A DNA stretch of 64,000 bases. Origin: Sphagnum compactum (Eukaryota > Bryophyta > Sphagnopsida > Sphagnales). Made by a program: the position numbers and the translations under genes. Location: positions 868,001 to 932,000 of the forward strand of contig OZ234495.1 of NCBI GenBank assembly GCA_965153455.1. Reading direction: 5' to 3'. The notes beneath the pieces are model-generated. The model ran no database searches. It worked only from the letters and a program-made list of their open reading frames with translations, and had not been told where the DNA came from. Positions 13,211 through 23,446 of this stretch are shown in pieces. The number at the start of each line of letters is the position of its first letter. Positions within the stretch are counted from its first letter, which is position 1.

Positions 13211-14781
13211 GGTTTTCCTCTTGAGAAGAAAAAAACAAAACAAAACAAAAGCAATGCAAACCTCGTCTCTCTGTGTCACAGAACCACACCAAGCAAAGCA
13301 TAATAAATAAAATAAAAATAAAAATACTATTTATTTATTTATTTATTTATTTATTATAGGTGTAAAATGCATGAGGGCATGTAATCATCAATACCATCAT
13401 CCATGACATTTGCATTGATTTATTTGAGTTTTTAAAAAAGTATTACTTGAGCTTTGTGTTGCCATGCAAAATCAATTGATTAATTGATGAAAAAACTGAA
13501 TTGACTTTGTGGAAATTAAATTTTTTAATTTTAAAATATTATTATGTCAAGGTTTATGTAAAATATTTCAAGATATATGTAATTTTCAAAAAAATTGAAA
13601 TCTTTTTATAAATTGTTTTAGTGTTAAAAAGCACACATTACAATGTTTAATGAATGTTTTTGAGAGCTTTAAATTCATTGGATATTTTTTTAGATTAATT
13701 CACATGTTTCAATTATATAATATGTACCTTATTATATAAAAAAATCTTATATTTTCAACACCAAATTAAATTACTATTTTTAAACATGAAAAATTAAACA
13801 CGCGTTACACTTGTTATGGCTTCTATTAATATGAATATGGTTATACCTATTTGAAAAAAAACTTTAAAAATCTCCTTCCCATAAGAAGAAAACAAAAGCT
13901 GTATATTGCACTAGGTTCTAATTGTGTTGAGGTTTGGACAAGAGTGCTCCCACAAAATTATTCTTGAATTTGCCACGAATGGGTAGCATCTACCAAAACC
14001 CCTAACAACCATTACTAGCAAGGTACCTTGTGGAAATGTTATTAGGTTGAATCCTTAATTTTTAGATGATTTAGTTTTTTGACCTCATAATTTTGATGAA
14101 TTTTCATGTTTTATAATTTCCAATTCCCTATGACTAATTTGCACCAATAGGTGTAAGTAAAGCTTGCCTATATACAATCATAAATCTTGTATTTTTTGTT
14201 GTAAATTCATCCATGTAAACACCCCTCTCCATGGCCAAGTGACAATACCAAAACAAATAATAATGTAAGACAACACAATCAAAGCACATGGGGTTGGGAA
14301 TGGCCATCCCAATTCTCATCAAAGTTTCTCATAAAATACTTCAAGTCCCAAGTGCATAATTCTGTAACATCACCTATGAAAAAGGTATTAGCAAATGGTC
14401 GCAACATCTTTACAACCATGTGTGCATTTTACAACTTATATTGATAAAACAAAGGTAAGTGTCCCTTCTGATATTCATAACATTCTAGAGGGCTCTTGGA
14501 GGCATACCTTCAAGTATCTCCTGCTTGTCATGTGCAAGTCATCTTGTCACCTAGGAGACTAATACACACCATCATATCAGTCATCCCACTCAAACAAGAT
14601 GGGGTTGCATACCAAACTTTGCAGGAAAAGGAAGTGAATTGCTTTATTTTTGCTCAATGTTGCAACACCTGGCACCAGCAGTGTCCTTCAATTTGTGAGA
14701 GAAATTTGCTGCCATCATGATGCTCTTTTGATAACAAAACATATTTGACAAGCTCGTTGGCAAAGGATGGACTCAAAGTCA
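13211..14781. other. AT-rich intergenic region
   Basis: Directly upstream of the F-box gene is an (ATTT)n microsatellite at about 13318-13354. The rest is AT-rich with short open frames only. No gene, RNA or transposon is recognisable. Confidence 0.5.
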
Positions 14782-16269
14782 CTACAGTTCCAAAGGTTCA
14801 AAATATCTTCGGTCAATAAGGTAGGCCCCGATTACAAAGCGTACTGCCCATACATCCTTGGGCCTTCTATCAATAATCCTGCAGAGACAACAAATCCTGA
14901 TCAGAACAGAACTGCCCCTTAGGAATTTTCTTTGTGCAAGAGAACACACTGTGCCTTGGCAAATCAATTTGCACTCTAGAAACTCAGCAGTATTCTCTCT
15001 GCAGGGAAACAGAAACCGCACTCATAGATATTGGGAAAAAAGTACCGGCCAGCATCTCCAGGCTTTATCGTGCCAGTATTGGGTCGCATCATAGGCATTG
15101 GCTCTGCCGTTTTGAGCATTGGTGGTGCTTCTATGATTACAACAGGGCTCCCTACTTCCAAAGTCTCCTTGATTTTCATCCCACCTAGCTTTGTCTCTAC
15201 TGCATCTCTCTGTGCCTCCAATCTCTTTGACCAGTGGACAGAATTGGACGCTGTCTGAACTGTCTGCCCATCTCTTGCATCAGCTCCTTCAAGGGATTCT
15301 ATCCCAGAAGAATTGTCTGATGCATTCAGCTCTTGTCTCTGTTGAGATGTCTTCACATCTCCTGCCATATCATCAGGAGCCAATGCCCTAACCTGCATCA
15401 ATATGCCTAATCTTTTAGTAGCAAGCTGTAAGAAAAATGTAAAACTCAACTATTGCATCCAGTTCACAACTTGGGTTCTACAGAATTCTTGCTTAATTCT
15501 GCTTATTAGGTATGAAGTCAACACCATTCCCCTTTCAACACAAACTTATTTTCTTGCCAATGAAACTTGCTCCAAGAATTGCAAAATTTGCAACCACCAT
15601 TGGCTACGAAAGACTTGATTTAAAGACTTTGGCATGAACATTTTTGACCCTGATGTAAGTGCATCTCTTCCAAGCTCTGCAAGTTCTTGCAATGAAAAGG
15701 ATCACATATGATCTGCAAATACCACATGATGATCATCTCGTGACTGTTGAACAAATCGAGAGATCATAAACCTGACAGGGGACTGAATCAAGCAAAGATA
15801 TTCAAGCTGCTCCTATAAATGATGCAAGATGTTCATGGAACTGAAAACCCTGCATTTTCTGAGCTCGCAAGCTTATCCCTAGTTTCTCTGGGTTAAGGTC
15901 TTCAGCGCACTCTGCGCTTGCAATCCAATCCGATCTAAAGAAGCAGTAAACGGGAAGAAATCGAAATCAAAATTGTCACTGGGAGGTAACCTTTGGATGC
16001 ATTACTTCTGTCACCTGGATAATCCTACTCGCGGTAAGCTTCATTAGCCCGTCCGAATGCGAGAGTCGTCTCTCTTTCAAGCGCGTCTCCAGCTGGAAAG
16101 AAAACGATAGACAAGATGTGCGCTGAGCCCGAACATGTCTCTTCTTCGGGATTGCAGAATTCAGGCACAAACATGTGCTGGCGCACTGGCGGTACAAGGC
16201 GACGTTTGCCATCTCTTCTAAGCTACAGGAACGAAGCAATCGCTGGCTGGTATAACCCCTAGAAGCCAC
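14782..16269 (-). CDS. CRR42: CRR42-like NDH complex assembly factor (DUF3148)
   Basis: CRR42 is a stromal chloroplast protein needed to assemble subcomplex A of the NADH dehydrogenase-like complex, which works in cyclic electron flow around photosystem I. Three exons (minus strand): 15991-16269, 15046-15392 and 14782-14878, giving 240 residues. The first about 93 residues are basic and Ser/Cys/Leu-rich, as in a transit peptide; an internal ATG at 16212 is an alternative start. The conserved DUF3148 core is C-terminal: VGSPVVIIEAPPMLKTAEPM, then RPNTGTIKPGDAGR, then RRPKDVWAVRFVIGAYLIDR and a final YFEPLEL. The core is small and beta-rich. Phases are 0 and 2 at the two introns and the stop is clean. 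I rely on recall for the link of this core to CRR42 and regard it as good. Confidence 0.85.
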
Positions 16270-16281
16270 AAAGAAAACAAA

Positions 16282-16285
<4 letters not shown>

Positions 16286-16320
<35 letters not shown>

Positions 16321-16339
16321 ACACACACACACACACACA
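16286..16339. repeat. Compound (GA)n(CA)n microsatellite
   Basis: An uninterrupted GA run passes directly into a CA run, just upstream of the CRR42 start codon. It may lie in the promoter or leader and is likely to vary in length. Confidence 0.95.
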
Positions 16340-17719
16340 AGAACGAAAACAAACTGTAGGCACCAGGAGGAGCACCAACGAACAACAGACACATCAATAC
16401 TGGCACAAGAGCGAAAAAACTGCAGGCACTTTCGGAGCAGCACCAGCGAGCAACAGATACATCAATACTACTGGCACAAGAGAGAAAAGAAACCACAGAC
16501 AGTAGTAGTCTAGGAACAGATAGGTACGTCAACAGAAGAGACACAAAGGCTTAGCATGATGAGCACACAAGCGTACACGCCCTTCCACACAACAACTCTT
16601 CATCTCCAAACATATCCTTGTCTCCAGCTCTTTCCAATCCCGTAGATATTGCCTTTCTTGCTTTCAAGGTGCAACATATCTGTGGTGGAAACAAATGTAG
16701 CCAAGACGAACTGCGAAGTTGCTTAAGCATCTTATCTTGAGAATAGGCATCAGGAACGGGTGAGCTTTATCAGGATACGAAAGATGCATAGAAGAAACCA
16801 GCTCGAAAAGGAAGAAGAAAACAGCATCACTGCAATTGAGCCATGGAGAAGACAGACAGACAGACAGACAGAACAGACAGTGAAATTTGTGTCCTGCTGA
16901 TTTCTCCGATTTGAGCACAGGATTTGGCTTTGTTATGTGAGTGGGAGAAAGCCATTGCTGCTGTCGATGCCTGAGCTTTCTTGAGACCAATTGCTGTAAA
17001 TCCTTTACTCTATGCGTGATCAATAAAAATAGAATCCCTCTCATTGCATTGCATCTTTGTATTGTGAACACTGGTGCGTGATTATGATGAAGGTGTGCTT
17101 CTGAAAGCTTCGTATGTATGTTTCTTCACAAGCTGCATTCAATAGATGTGCCAGAAACAGAGACTTTGTTGTGGCCCGAGAAGGAAACCTATGACAACAG
17201 TTACAACACCTTTGAACACCCTGAATAAGGTGAGCTTTACTACTCCATCTTATACACTAGACAAAAGGCACTTTGCTAAGCCAGATCTTCTTTGGAATTT
17301 AGTTCATTCTTCAAGAGTTTCCAGCAACTGCAACAACGTGCAACAATGCTTGTCAAAAGACTATGGAAAAGACAAGCAGGCAATTGGTGTGAATTGCTGG
17401 CTAGATTCCAACCTTCCACAGTAGATGCTAACATCGCTCACATGATGTTCAATGTAAGAGGGAGAAAGACAGAAAAATAACAAAGGATCTGAATGACAAA
17501 AGGCAGGAAATTCAAGTTTTGACACAGTCTCAGAAAAGTAGAAACCAGAAAGCACCGAAGGGCCAACAGAACATATCAGAGTCTTTACTTTGATACTTGA
17601 CAAATAGAGCTCATTTTGAGTGATTTGCTTCAACCACCACCAACAGTGAGAGAGAAGGTTTGAACTTTGAGATGCACTTCAAAGCAGATTCACAGTTCTC
17701 AACAGAAGATTGCATCTTT

Positions 17720-17868
17720 GGCAAAGACATCATAGCTGCCACACCATTTGAGCTTCACAACATGAATGGTATCATTCAATCAGAATCATATCTGGCAAAG
17801 ACATCATACCTGCTGCACAACTTGAGCTACACAACATGAATGGTATCATTCACTCAGAATCATATTCG
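17720..17868. repeat. 74-bp tandem duplication
   Basis: Two adjacent copies (17720-17793 and 17794-17868) both begin GGCAAAGACATCATA and both contain AACATGAATGGTATCATTCA. They differ at a few sites. No coding role is seen. Confidence 0.85.
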
Positions 17869-18539
17869 GCAGTTTTCTTGTCTAATTGAGGAAGCATGCT
17901 AGTAACTTCGGAGTGTTAGAGTATTGTTTTGAAGCTTTTGAGGCAATGGAGGAAAAAGGTGCAAGATGCAAGGTCGTGAGAGGAGAGGATCTGCAGGATG
18001 ACTAGCTGAGCACATAGTGAAGCACATCACAGGGATGGTCACATAGTCAGGTCCAGGTTCCAGTAGGAGCCTGGTTTCACAATTGGGTTTAGGTTTGGAA
18101 GGAGATGGTACTTGGGGTACCTTGAAGCAAACCAAAAATCAGACCAAGAACCTGCCAACACAGGTTTCAAGTTTCAACCCCATCACACATGGGTGACCAA
18201 CTACAATGCAAGTATATGTGTCAACGTACAGACTATCTCTAAGGAAGAAAAACAAGGTCCAAAGAACAGATTTTCATGTTCTATGTTTGGGATGAAACTG
18301 CCAAGCAAGAAAAGCAAGAACAAAGTGCTTATTCTTTCAAAGTAGGATAATTAGATCTCTTGAGAGCAGTCATCCTCCAAATTGAAGTTGTACCTTTCAA
18401 CATATCCCGGGCTAAAAGAACTGAAAGCTAATGGATACACAGAATTCCCAGCTCATAACAATCACAAAAGCCCAATCACATGTATCACAAGAACTTGCAT
18501 CTGACATGAAAACATTTAACCATTTCTGAATGCAGTGGG

Positions 18540-18793
18540 TTGAGGAGAAGGTGCCAAAGGCACTGGTGAAGGTCCCAAATGTTAAGGGCTTGGTGCCACC
18601 AAAGAAACCAGTTGCTATTTGACTTCCAAATACAGAGCTCCCTGTCTGCCCACCAAATGGTGTTGCAATACTTCCAAATGGCTGTGGACCAAATGGGTTG
18701 TTTGCTGGGATCCCCACTGGATTCATGTTCCTCCCAAAAGGATTCAAGGAGATAGATGGAATTGATCACATATGCACCTCCAAATGCAAGCAT
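18540..18793 (-). pseudogene. FG-nucleoporin fragment (NUP98-like), decayed
   Basis: About 70 residues on the minus strand (18747 down to about 18540) are packed with Phe-Gly dipeptides: NPFG, NPFG, QPFG, TPFG, SVFG, GFFG, LTFG and SAFG, with the stretch TPFGGQTGSSVFGSQ. This is the look of the N-terminal FG domain of plant NUP98, where the repeats line the nuclear pore channel. Nothing else of the gene is present: the frame ends shortly after, no GLEBS motif or autoproteolytic domain follows, and the upstream part (18748-18793) continues in another frame. I therefore call it a relic, not a gene. It could instead be one exon of an unrecognised FG protein. Confidence 0.6.
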
Positions 18794-21002
18794 GACATGG
18801 ATCTACAACCAATCTACAACCCCATCCTTAAAGTTCATATGCAGCAGAGCACGTTGCTAGTGACTAACAAATCTGTAGATTCGAAGGTGATTTGATACTA
18901 AGGATGCTGAGGAGGCCAAATGACTGAATTGAACATGGTCACCTTCAAGCAAGTGAACTCAAAAGGTAGATAAGAATTGACGTGAATTTCACAACTGCAT
19001 CAAATGTGGTGAAAGAAGAACCCGACTGATCAGAATCTCCAACCATAACACTTACAATGTTCCAATCCAACACACCCAGTAAGAACACGTAAGAGTACTG
19101 TGGTATAAGCTAGACCCAAACCAGTTGAAATGAAATGAGAATGCGGATGTGAGACAAAATGATGAATTTCACAAACACAAAGATGGATTAAACATCACAA
19201 TAGGTTCACACACACATTATCAACCAACAACGCAGATGCAAAAGACAAAGTACAGCAATTGGATTCAGGGTTCAGACATAAAAGGAAAATATTTCAAAGA
19301 AAAAAGGTAAGATGCCTACAGTCACACCCAACACATCCAACCCAACACACAAAATACATGAAGAGAATGAAATTGGCAACAAATAGAAAGTTGATTGCTG
19401 ATGTGCGGAGCCCAAATTCAATTGGGAGTTTTTGGTCTTGCCTACCAAGGCAAGGATATTGTGTTTAGATTCATTATAGAGTATATAGTAGCTTACGGGA
19501 TTTTGGCCCCTAAGGTAATAGTAGGTCCATTTTTATATGAGGATTTTTGAAAGATGATATTTTGGCTTGTGTTGAAACTTGAGATTAGTTATAGAGTTAT
19601 GATATCTTGAAGGATCTTGGTTTCTTTTAGAGGACTTCTTTTGAAGGTTATATTTTTGCATGGTGAAATCTTTGAATTTCCATAATTCTTCTTTTGCCTT
19701 AAGATACTTTGTTAATGTAAATGGCAAGGCCACGGTGCGACACACCCCTTTGTTGAATCTAGTGTTCTTTCACCTTCGTCTTTATCATTTTGAACTTCAT
19801 ACCCGTTATTGAGAAGTTTTTCTAGTTTCTTGTCAAAGCCCATGTTTTGTTTGATTTTGGAAGCAAACCATCATGTGCGTGCTAGGTGTGTTGTTGAGTT
19901 TGATGCCTATAGTTTGCTTTGCATTATCCTCATTGCATGATTGCTTTTTTTATTGATCGGTTTCTTCCTTACCCCGTGGATTGAAAGTTTGTTGAGTGTA
20001 CCAAGTGAATGGGTACCTAGTTGCTTAGGAAGCTGTTTTAGTAGAAGATGTTAAAAGTGTGGACCCAAACATATATTTAAGACCATCACAACATTGTTAT
20101 TTATTTATTTATTTATTTATTGTGTGTGTGGAATTTTTTTTGGAAAAATGAAGAATTGTGACTTTTAGGGATTTTTTATTGCCATTTTTGAAACATAAAT
20201 AATTAAATTAGTCACATCTAGACCTAGGCGATTTTTTAATGTTAATTAATGCTGAGGATCCTTGCCAATAGACCTACTTGAAGAATTTGAAAAAGAAAAC
20301 CCCGCTTCAAATATGTGTATAAAACAAAGAAGACTTTTTATATAATGATTTATTTCATGTTGTCAAAGGTTTGAATAATCATCATTCATGATTCTCTTAT
20401 TTTTATGCATTTTAAATCATTCAAATTTTTTTTAAAACCTAGCAAAAACATAGTCACAATTTTTTAATTTGAGTATTTTATACTTATTAAATTTAGTACA
20501 AATTAATTCAAAAATTCTCCTATTATATTGAGAATACTAACATCTGAAAATATTCAAAACTTATGATATTAATATCATTTATAACATTAAAAAAATAAAA
20601 AATCATGTATTTAGTACACTTGTTGTTGCGCCTTTTATTAGTGTGATTGCACCCAAGAGAAAATACTTGGAACAATGAGTGTAACAAAAACATGATTTCA
20701 TTTAACCAAGTGTTGTTTCTCATTAATGAAGATGATTTACGGAACATTGGAAACCTATCATTGATTAGTAAAAGCTAGATTTTGTGCAAGTGACAATAGA
20801 CAATAAAGTTATTCATAAAACAATCCTCACATTGGCTTCATACTACCAACTCACCCTCTCTTTGAAGTATTCATTTAAGTGAAGTTCACTCCTCAAAACC
20901 GAAAAATGAACATCCCAAGTGATCACCATAGTTTGTATTTAATCACAATACAATCTACTTAGGTTATGGTCATATATATAGATTATGGAATTAATTGGGT
21001 TA

Positions 21003-21291
21003 GGACCTACTTAGGAGCTACCTATGGTCTACCTATGTTAAGGGTTACTTAAGAGACTATTTAAAAAGCATTAAAACATGTTTAAGCCCTACTTAGGGCC
21101 TATCTAAGATAAGAACTATCAAATGCTACATAGGGGGTTACGTAGGCATTATTTATAGTGATACATAAAGGCTAGCAAGGAACCATCTTGGGCTACATGA
21201 TATCTGAGGACTATTTAAAGAGTTACATAGGGATTATGAATGAACCCTAAGTAGTTGCTTAGGTAGACCCATAGGTAGTTCCTAGGTAACC
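21003..21291. repeat. Degenerate foldback (inverted repeat)
   Basis: The left arm at 21003-21034 (GACCTACTTAGGAGCTACC... ) is complementary to the right arm at 21261-21291 (...GGTAGTTCCTAGGTAACC) with a few mismatches. The DNA between the arms and just outside is full of short CCTACTTAGG / CCTAAGTAGG-type motifs in both orientations, so the whole stretch could fold on itself. It may be an old foldback or MITE-like element; no target-site duplication was seen. Confidence 0.5.
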
Positions 21292-21372
21292 ATTAGTCCC
21301 TAAGTAGCCCCTTATGTAGGTCTGATGTAACCCCATTTTTAGTTATGAATGAACGAAACAATTAATTTTCCT

Positions 21373-21435
21373 AATGTCTTTGGAGGGCACCTTATATATC
21401 CCTCCAAAGACATTATTCCTAATGTCTTTGGAGGG
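21373..21435. repeat. Perfect 15-bp hairpin plus third arm copy
   Basis: AATGTCTTTGGAGGG (21373-21387) is followed after 12 bases by its exact reverse complement (21400-21414). The forward arm then recurs exactly at 21421-21435. The repeated unit extends a little further on the 3' side (CACCTT). Confidence 0.95.
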
Positions 21436-22147
21436 CACCTTTAATATTACACCTACTCATTGAGAGTGGGAGGTATTCTATACGAGATCGGAAGTTAAAG
21501 GTCTAGAAGTAAGAGGAGGCAAATGAATTCATACTTCATTCATTTAAAAAAATTCATTCATACTTCATTCATTAAAAAAATTCATTCAAATTAATTTTCA
21601 TGTGTAATCTTCCATTTTATTTCTTTTCATGGGCATGAGCCCTCACTCTAGTGTAAACTTCAAAAGGACCCTACGGCGTCCAATTGGTGGCGAAAAAGTG
21701 TAGGGTAAAGCCCTAGGATGGGTGCTTTTATGGAATAAGGGACCCTGAGGCCAAGAGCCATGGGAGTCCCAAAATTGCGTAAAGCTCCCATCCATAGGTA
21801 TAAAAAATTGGGCACCACATATAATTTTTTAATTTTATTTTCCTGTGATACCTGGCAAGTACGGAAAATTCAATAATTTCATTTTTTAAAAAATAAATAA
21901 TTTTTTTTGAAAATAAATACTTATTGGGTTTTGTCAATGTGGAAACTGACCCTAGGCTACGGTAGTTGGGAGTGACCATTAATTAGATGCTACTACCTTG
22001 TGGTTCTTGGCCTTTTGTGTTGTTGGGTTTAGGGTTTAGGGTTTGCCCACCACGATTGGAAGAGACCAGGGAATAATAATGCAGGGTTCATTCGGTCCGT
22101 CCCGCCCGCATTATGAGGAATGTTCACCATGTGTTATTTACAAGTGT

Positions 22148-23267
22148 TAACTGTCGGTTTCACTTTTTGGGGAACTTTATGGCTTAAAATTTATTTTTAA
22201 TTAATTAATTAATTGTTTTTAAGAAATTTTTTTTGGGGCAACATTTTATTTTGAGTTGGTGTTGAAATCTCGTCACAAGATAACCCTTTGTCTAACCCTG
22301 GTCTGTATACACAACAGTAACACTATAACCCTTGTCTAACCCTTGTCTAACCCTGGTCTGTATACACAACAGTAGCACTATAACCCTTGTCTAACCCTGG
22401 TCCGTATACACAACAACAGTAACACTATAACCCTAGTCTAACTAACCCTTGTCGAACCCTGGTCTGTATACACAACAGTAACACAATAACCTTTCTCTAA
22501 CCCTTGTCTGTATCATCATATATATTAATTCAGTAAGTCCGTCTGTCTGTGACGAGGGTTTTTGGGGGTGGGGGAGGGAGAGGTCGATGAAGTAACGGGC
22601 GACCACCATGGTTTTCGCACCGGTTAGATGTACAAACCAAGACCTGATCTCCACAAAGCATCGCAGTCATCCGAAGGGAAAGAATGACGGTCGGATCGTA
22701 ACCCTCTCCCACCGCACCAGAGGCGGATGTAAAAACTTTCCCCTCCCCCCACCCACTACCGAAAGAATCGACGATTATATAGAGGAACATGTTTTCGAAA
22801 ATTTCCAAAACTTTCGAGAATCAAGGTTCAAAATGTCAGAACCGGGGTTTTGGGTTTTCTCACCCCCGTCGGGTAAGGGAGTAAATACCCGGACTCATAA
22901 CCTGAAGGTACACACGGCTGATTCTGATACCCGCACAACGTCGGTTGGGACCACAGCACTAAGTCACAATATTGTTTTTATCTGTGAGGATATAAATGCC
23001 TTAGGGTGGGACCCACGAGTGTTATTTTGAGAAAATTTATTATGGCGACCAAACAGAGCGTTCGGGGTGGCTGGAGTGGCGTAGCCACGGGTGTCCGAAG
23101 GTCACGGGTACCACTAGTACAAGAGAAGCGAAAATAACCTGCCAACACACACGGGTTCGAACTCGGAAGTTGCCATTTATCGGTGGCACAGAGATCATTA
23201 GGTCCCACATTTGGAGGTTTCCTAACTGACTGGTAACTGTGAGTTTCACTTTTGGAGCACTTTATGG
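22148..23267. mobile_element. Segment bounded by 34-bp direct repeats, SINE-like Pol III boxes inside
   Basis: An imperfect direct repeat (22148-22182 and 23234-23267; shared core TTTCACTTTT, then ACTTTATGG) brackets about 1.05 kb just upstream of the amine oxidase gene. Inside are the tandem array at 22278-22512 and a GC-richer part with an A-box-like TGGCTGGAGTGG (23068-23079) and a B-box GGTTCGAACTC (23154-23164). These resemble the internal promoter of a tRNA-derived SINE, although their spacing is wide. No reverse transcriptase or transposase frame is present. This could be a composite of small elements and not one insertion. Confidence 0.35.
22278..22512. repeat. Tandem minisatellite, about 4.5 copies of about 50-60 bp
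   Basis: Each unit contains a TAACCCTTGTCTAACCCTGG block followed by TCTGTATACACAACAGTAAC and a short link. Copies differ in length by a few bases and the last is partial. The CTAACCCT part resembles degenerate telomere sequence. Confidence 0.85.
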
Positions 23268-23446
23268 AACACTTTCCTATTTTAACTGTTGTTGCTTCGA
23301 ACTCGCTCTCAGGGGCCAAAGTCATTACACGAGAAAGCCAAGCAAAGCAAAGCAAGCAAGCTTGTTTCGTGTCCTTGTGTGTGTGTGTGTTTTCTTGCGT
23401 GTTTGCGTGCTCTTGTGCATGTGTGTGCGTGTTTCGGGGGGTGAAA

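Larger units (their letters stand above)
16270..18539. other. Intergenic region with microsatellites, no gene recognised
   Basis: It starts with the CRR42 promoter side, which carries a compound (GA)n(CA)n microsatellite, then a (CAGA)n run near 16851-16881 and a 74-bp tandem duplication at 17720-17868. Open frames of up to 135 codons on the minus strand (16664-17071) look non-coding: they carry no domain and overlap the simple repeats. Confidence 0.5.
18794..23446. other. AT-rich, repeat-filled intergenic region
   Basis: No gene is recognised in about 4.6 kb. From left to right it holds ordinary non-coding DNA, an (ATTT)n run near 20098-20120, a degenerate foldback (21003-21291), a perfect hairpin with a third arm copy (21373-21435), an ATTCATTCAT-rich stretch (about 21523-21592), a telomere-like run, a tandem array (22278-22512) and a segment flanked by direct repeats (22148-23267). 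This is the main accessory region left of the amine oxidase gene. Confidence 0.6.

Noticed and set aside
12638-13303. 221-codon plus-strand frame
   Set aside because: It is the complement of the acidic first exon of the F-box gene and has a skewed composition as expected of a shadow.
22278-22512. CRISPR-like array
   Set aside because: The units are contiguous and drifting, without unique spacers; this is a minisatellite in plant nuclear DNA. The same holds for the other tandem arrays here.
22608-23030. 140-codon plus-strand frame in the repeat region
   Set aside because: No recognisable domain; it lies inside the direct-repeat-flanked, SINE-like segment and is probably chance.
23060-23175. 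Possible tRNA gene at the GGTTCGAACTC box
   Set aside because: The A- and B-box-like motifs are too far apart and no cloverleaf or acceptor stem could be drawn; at most a SINE head.
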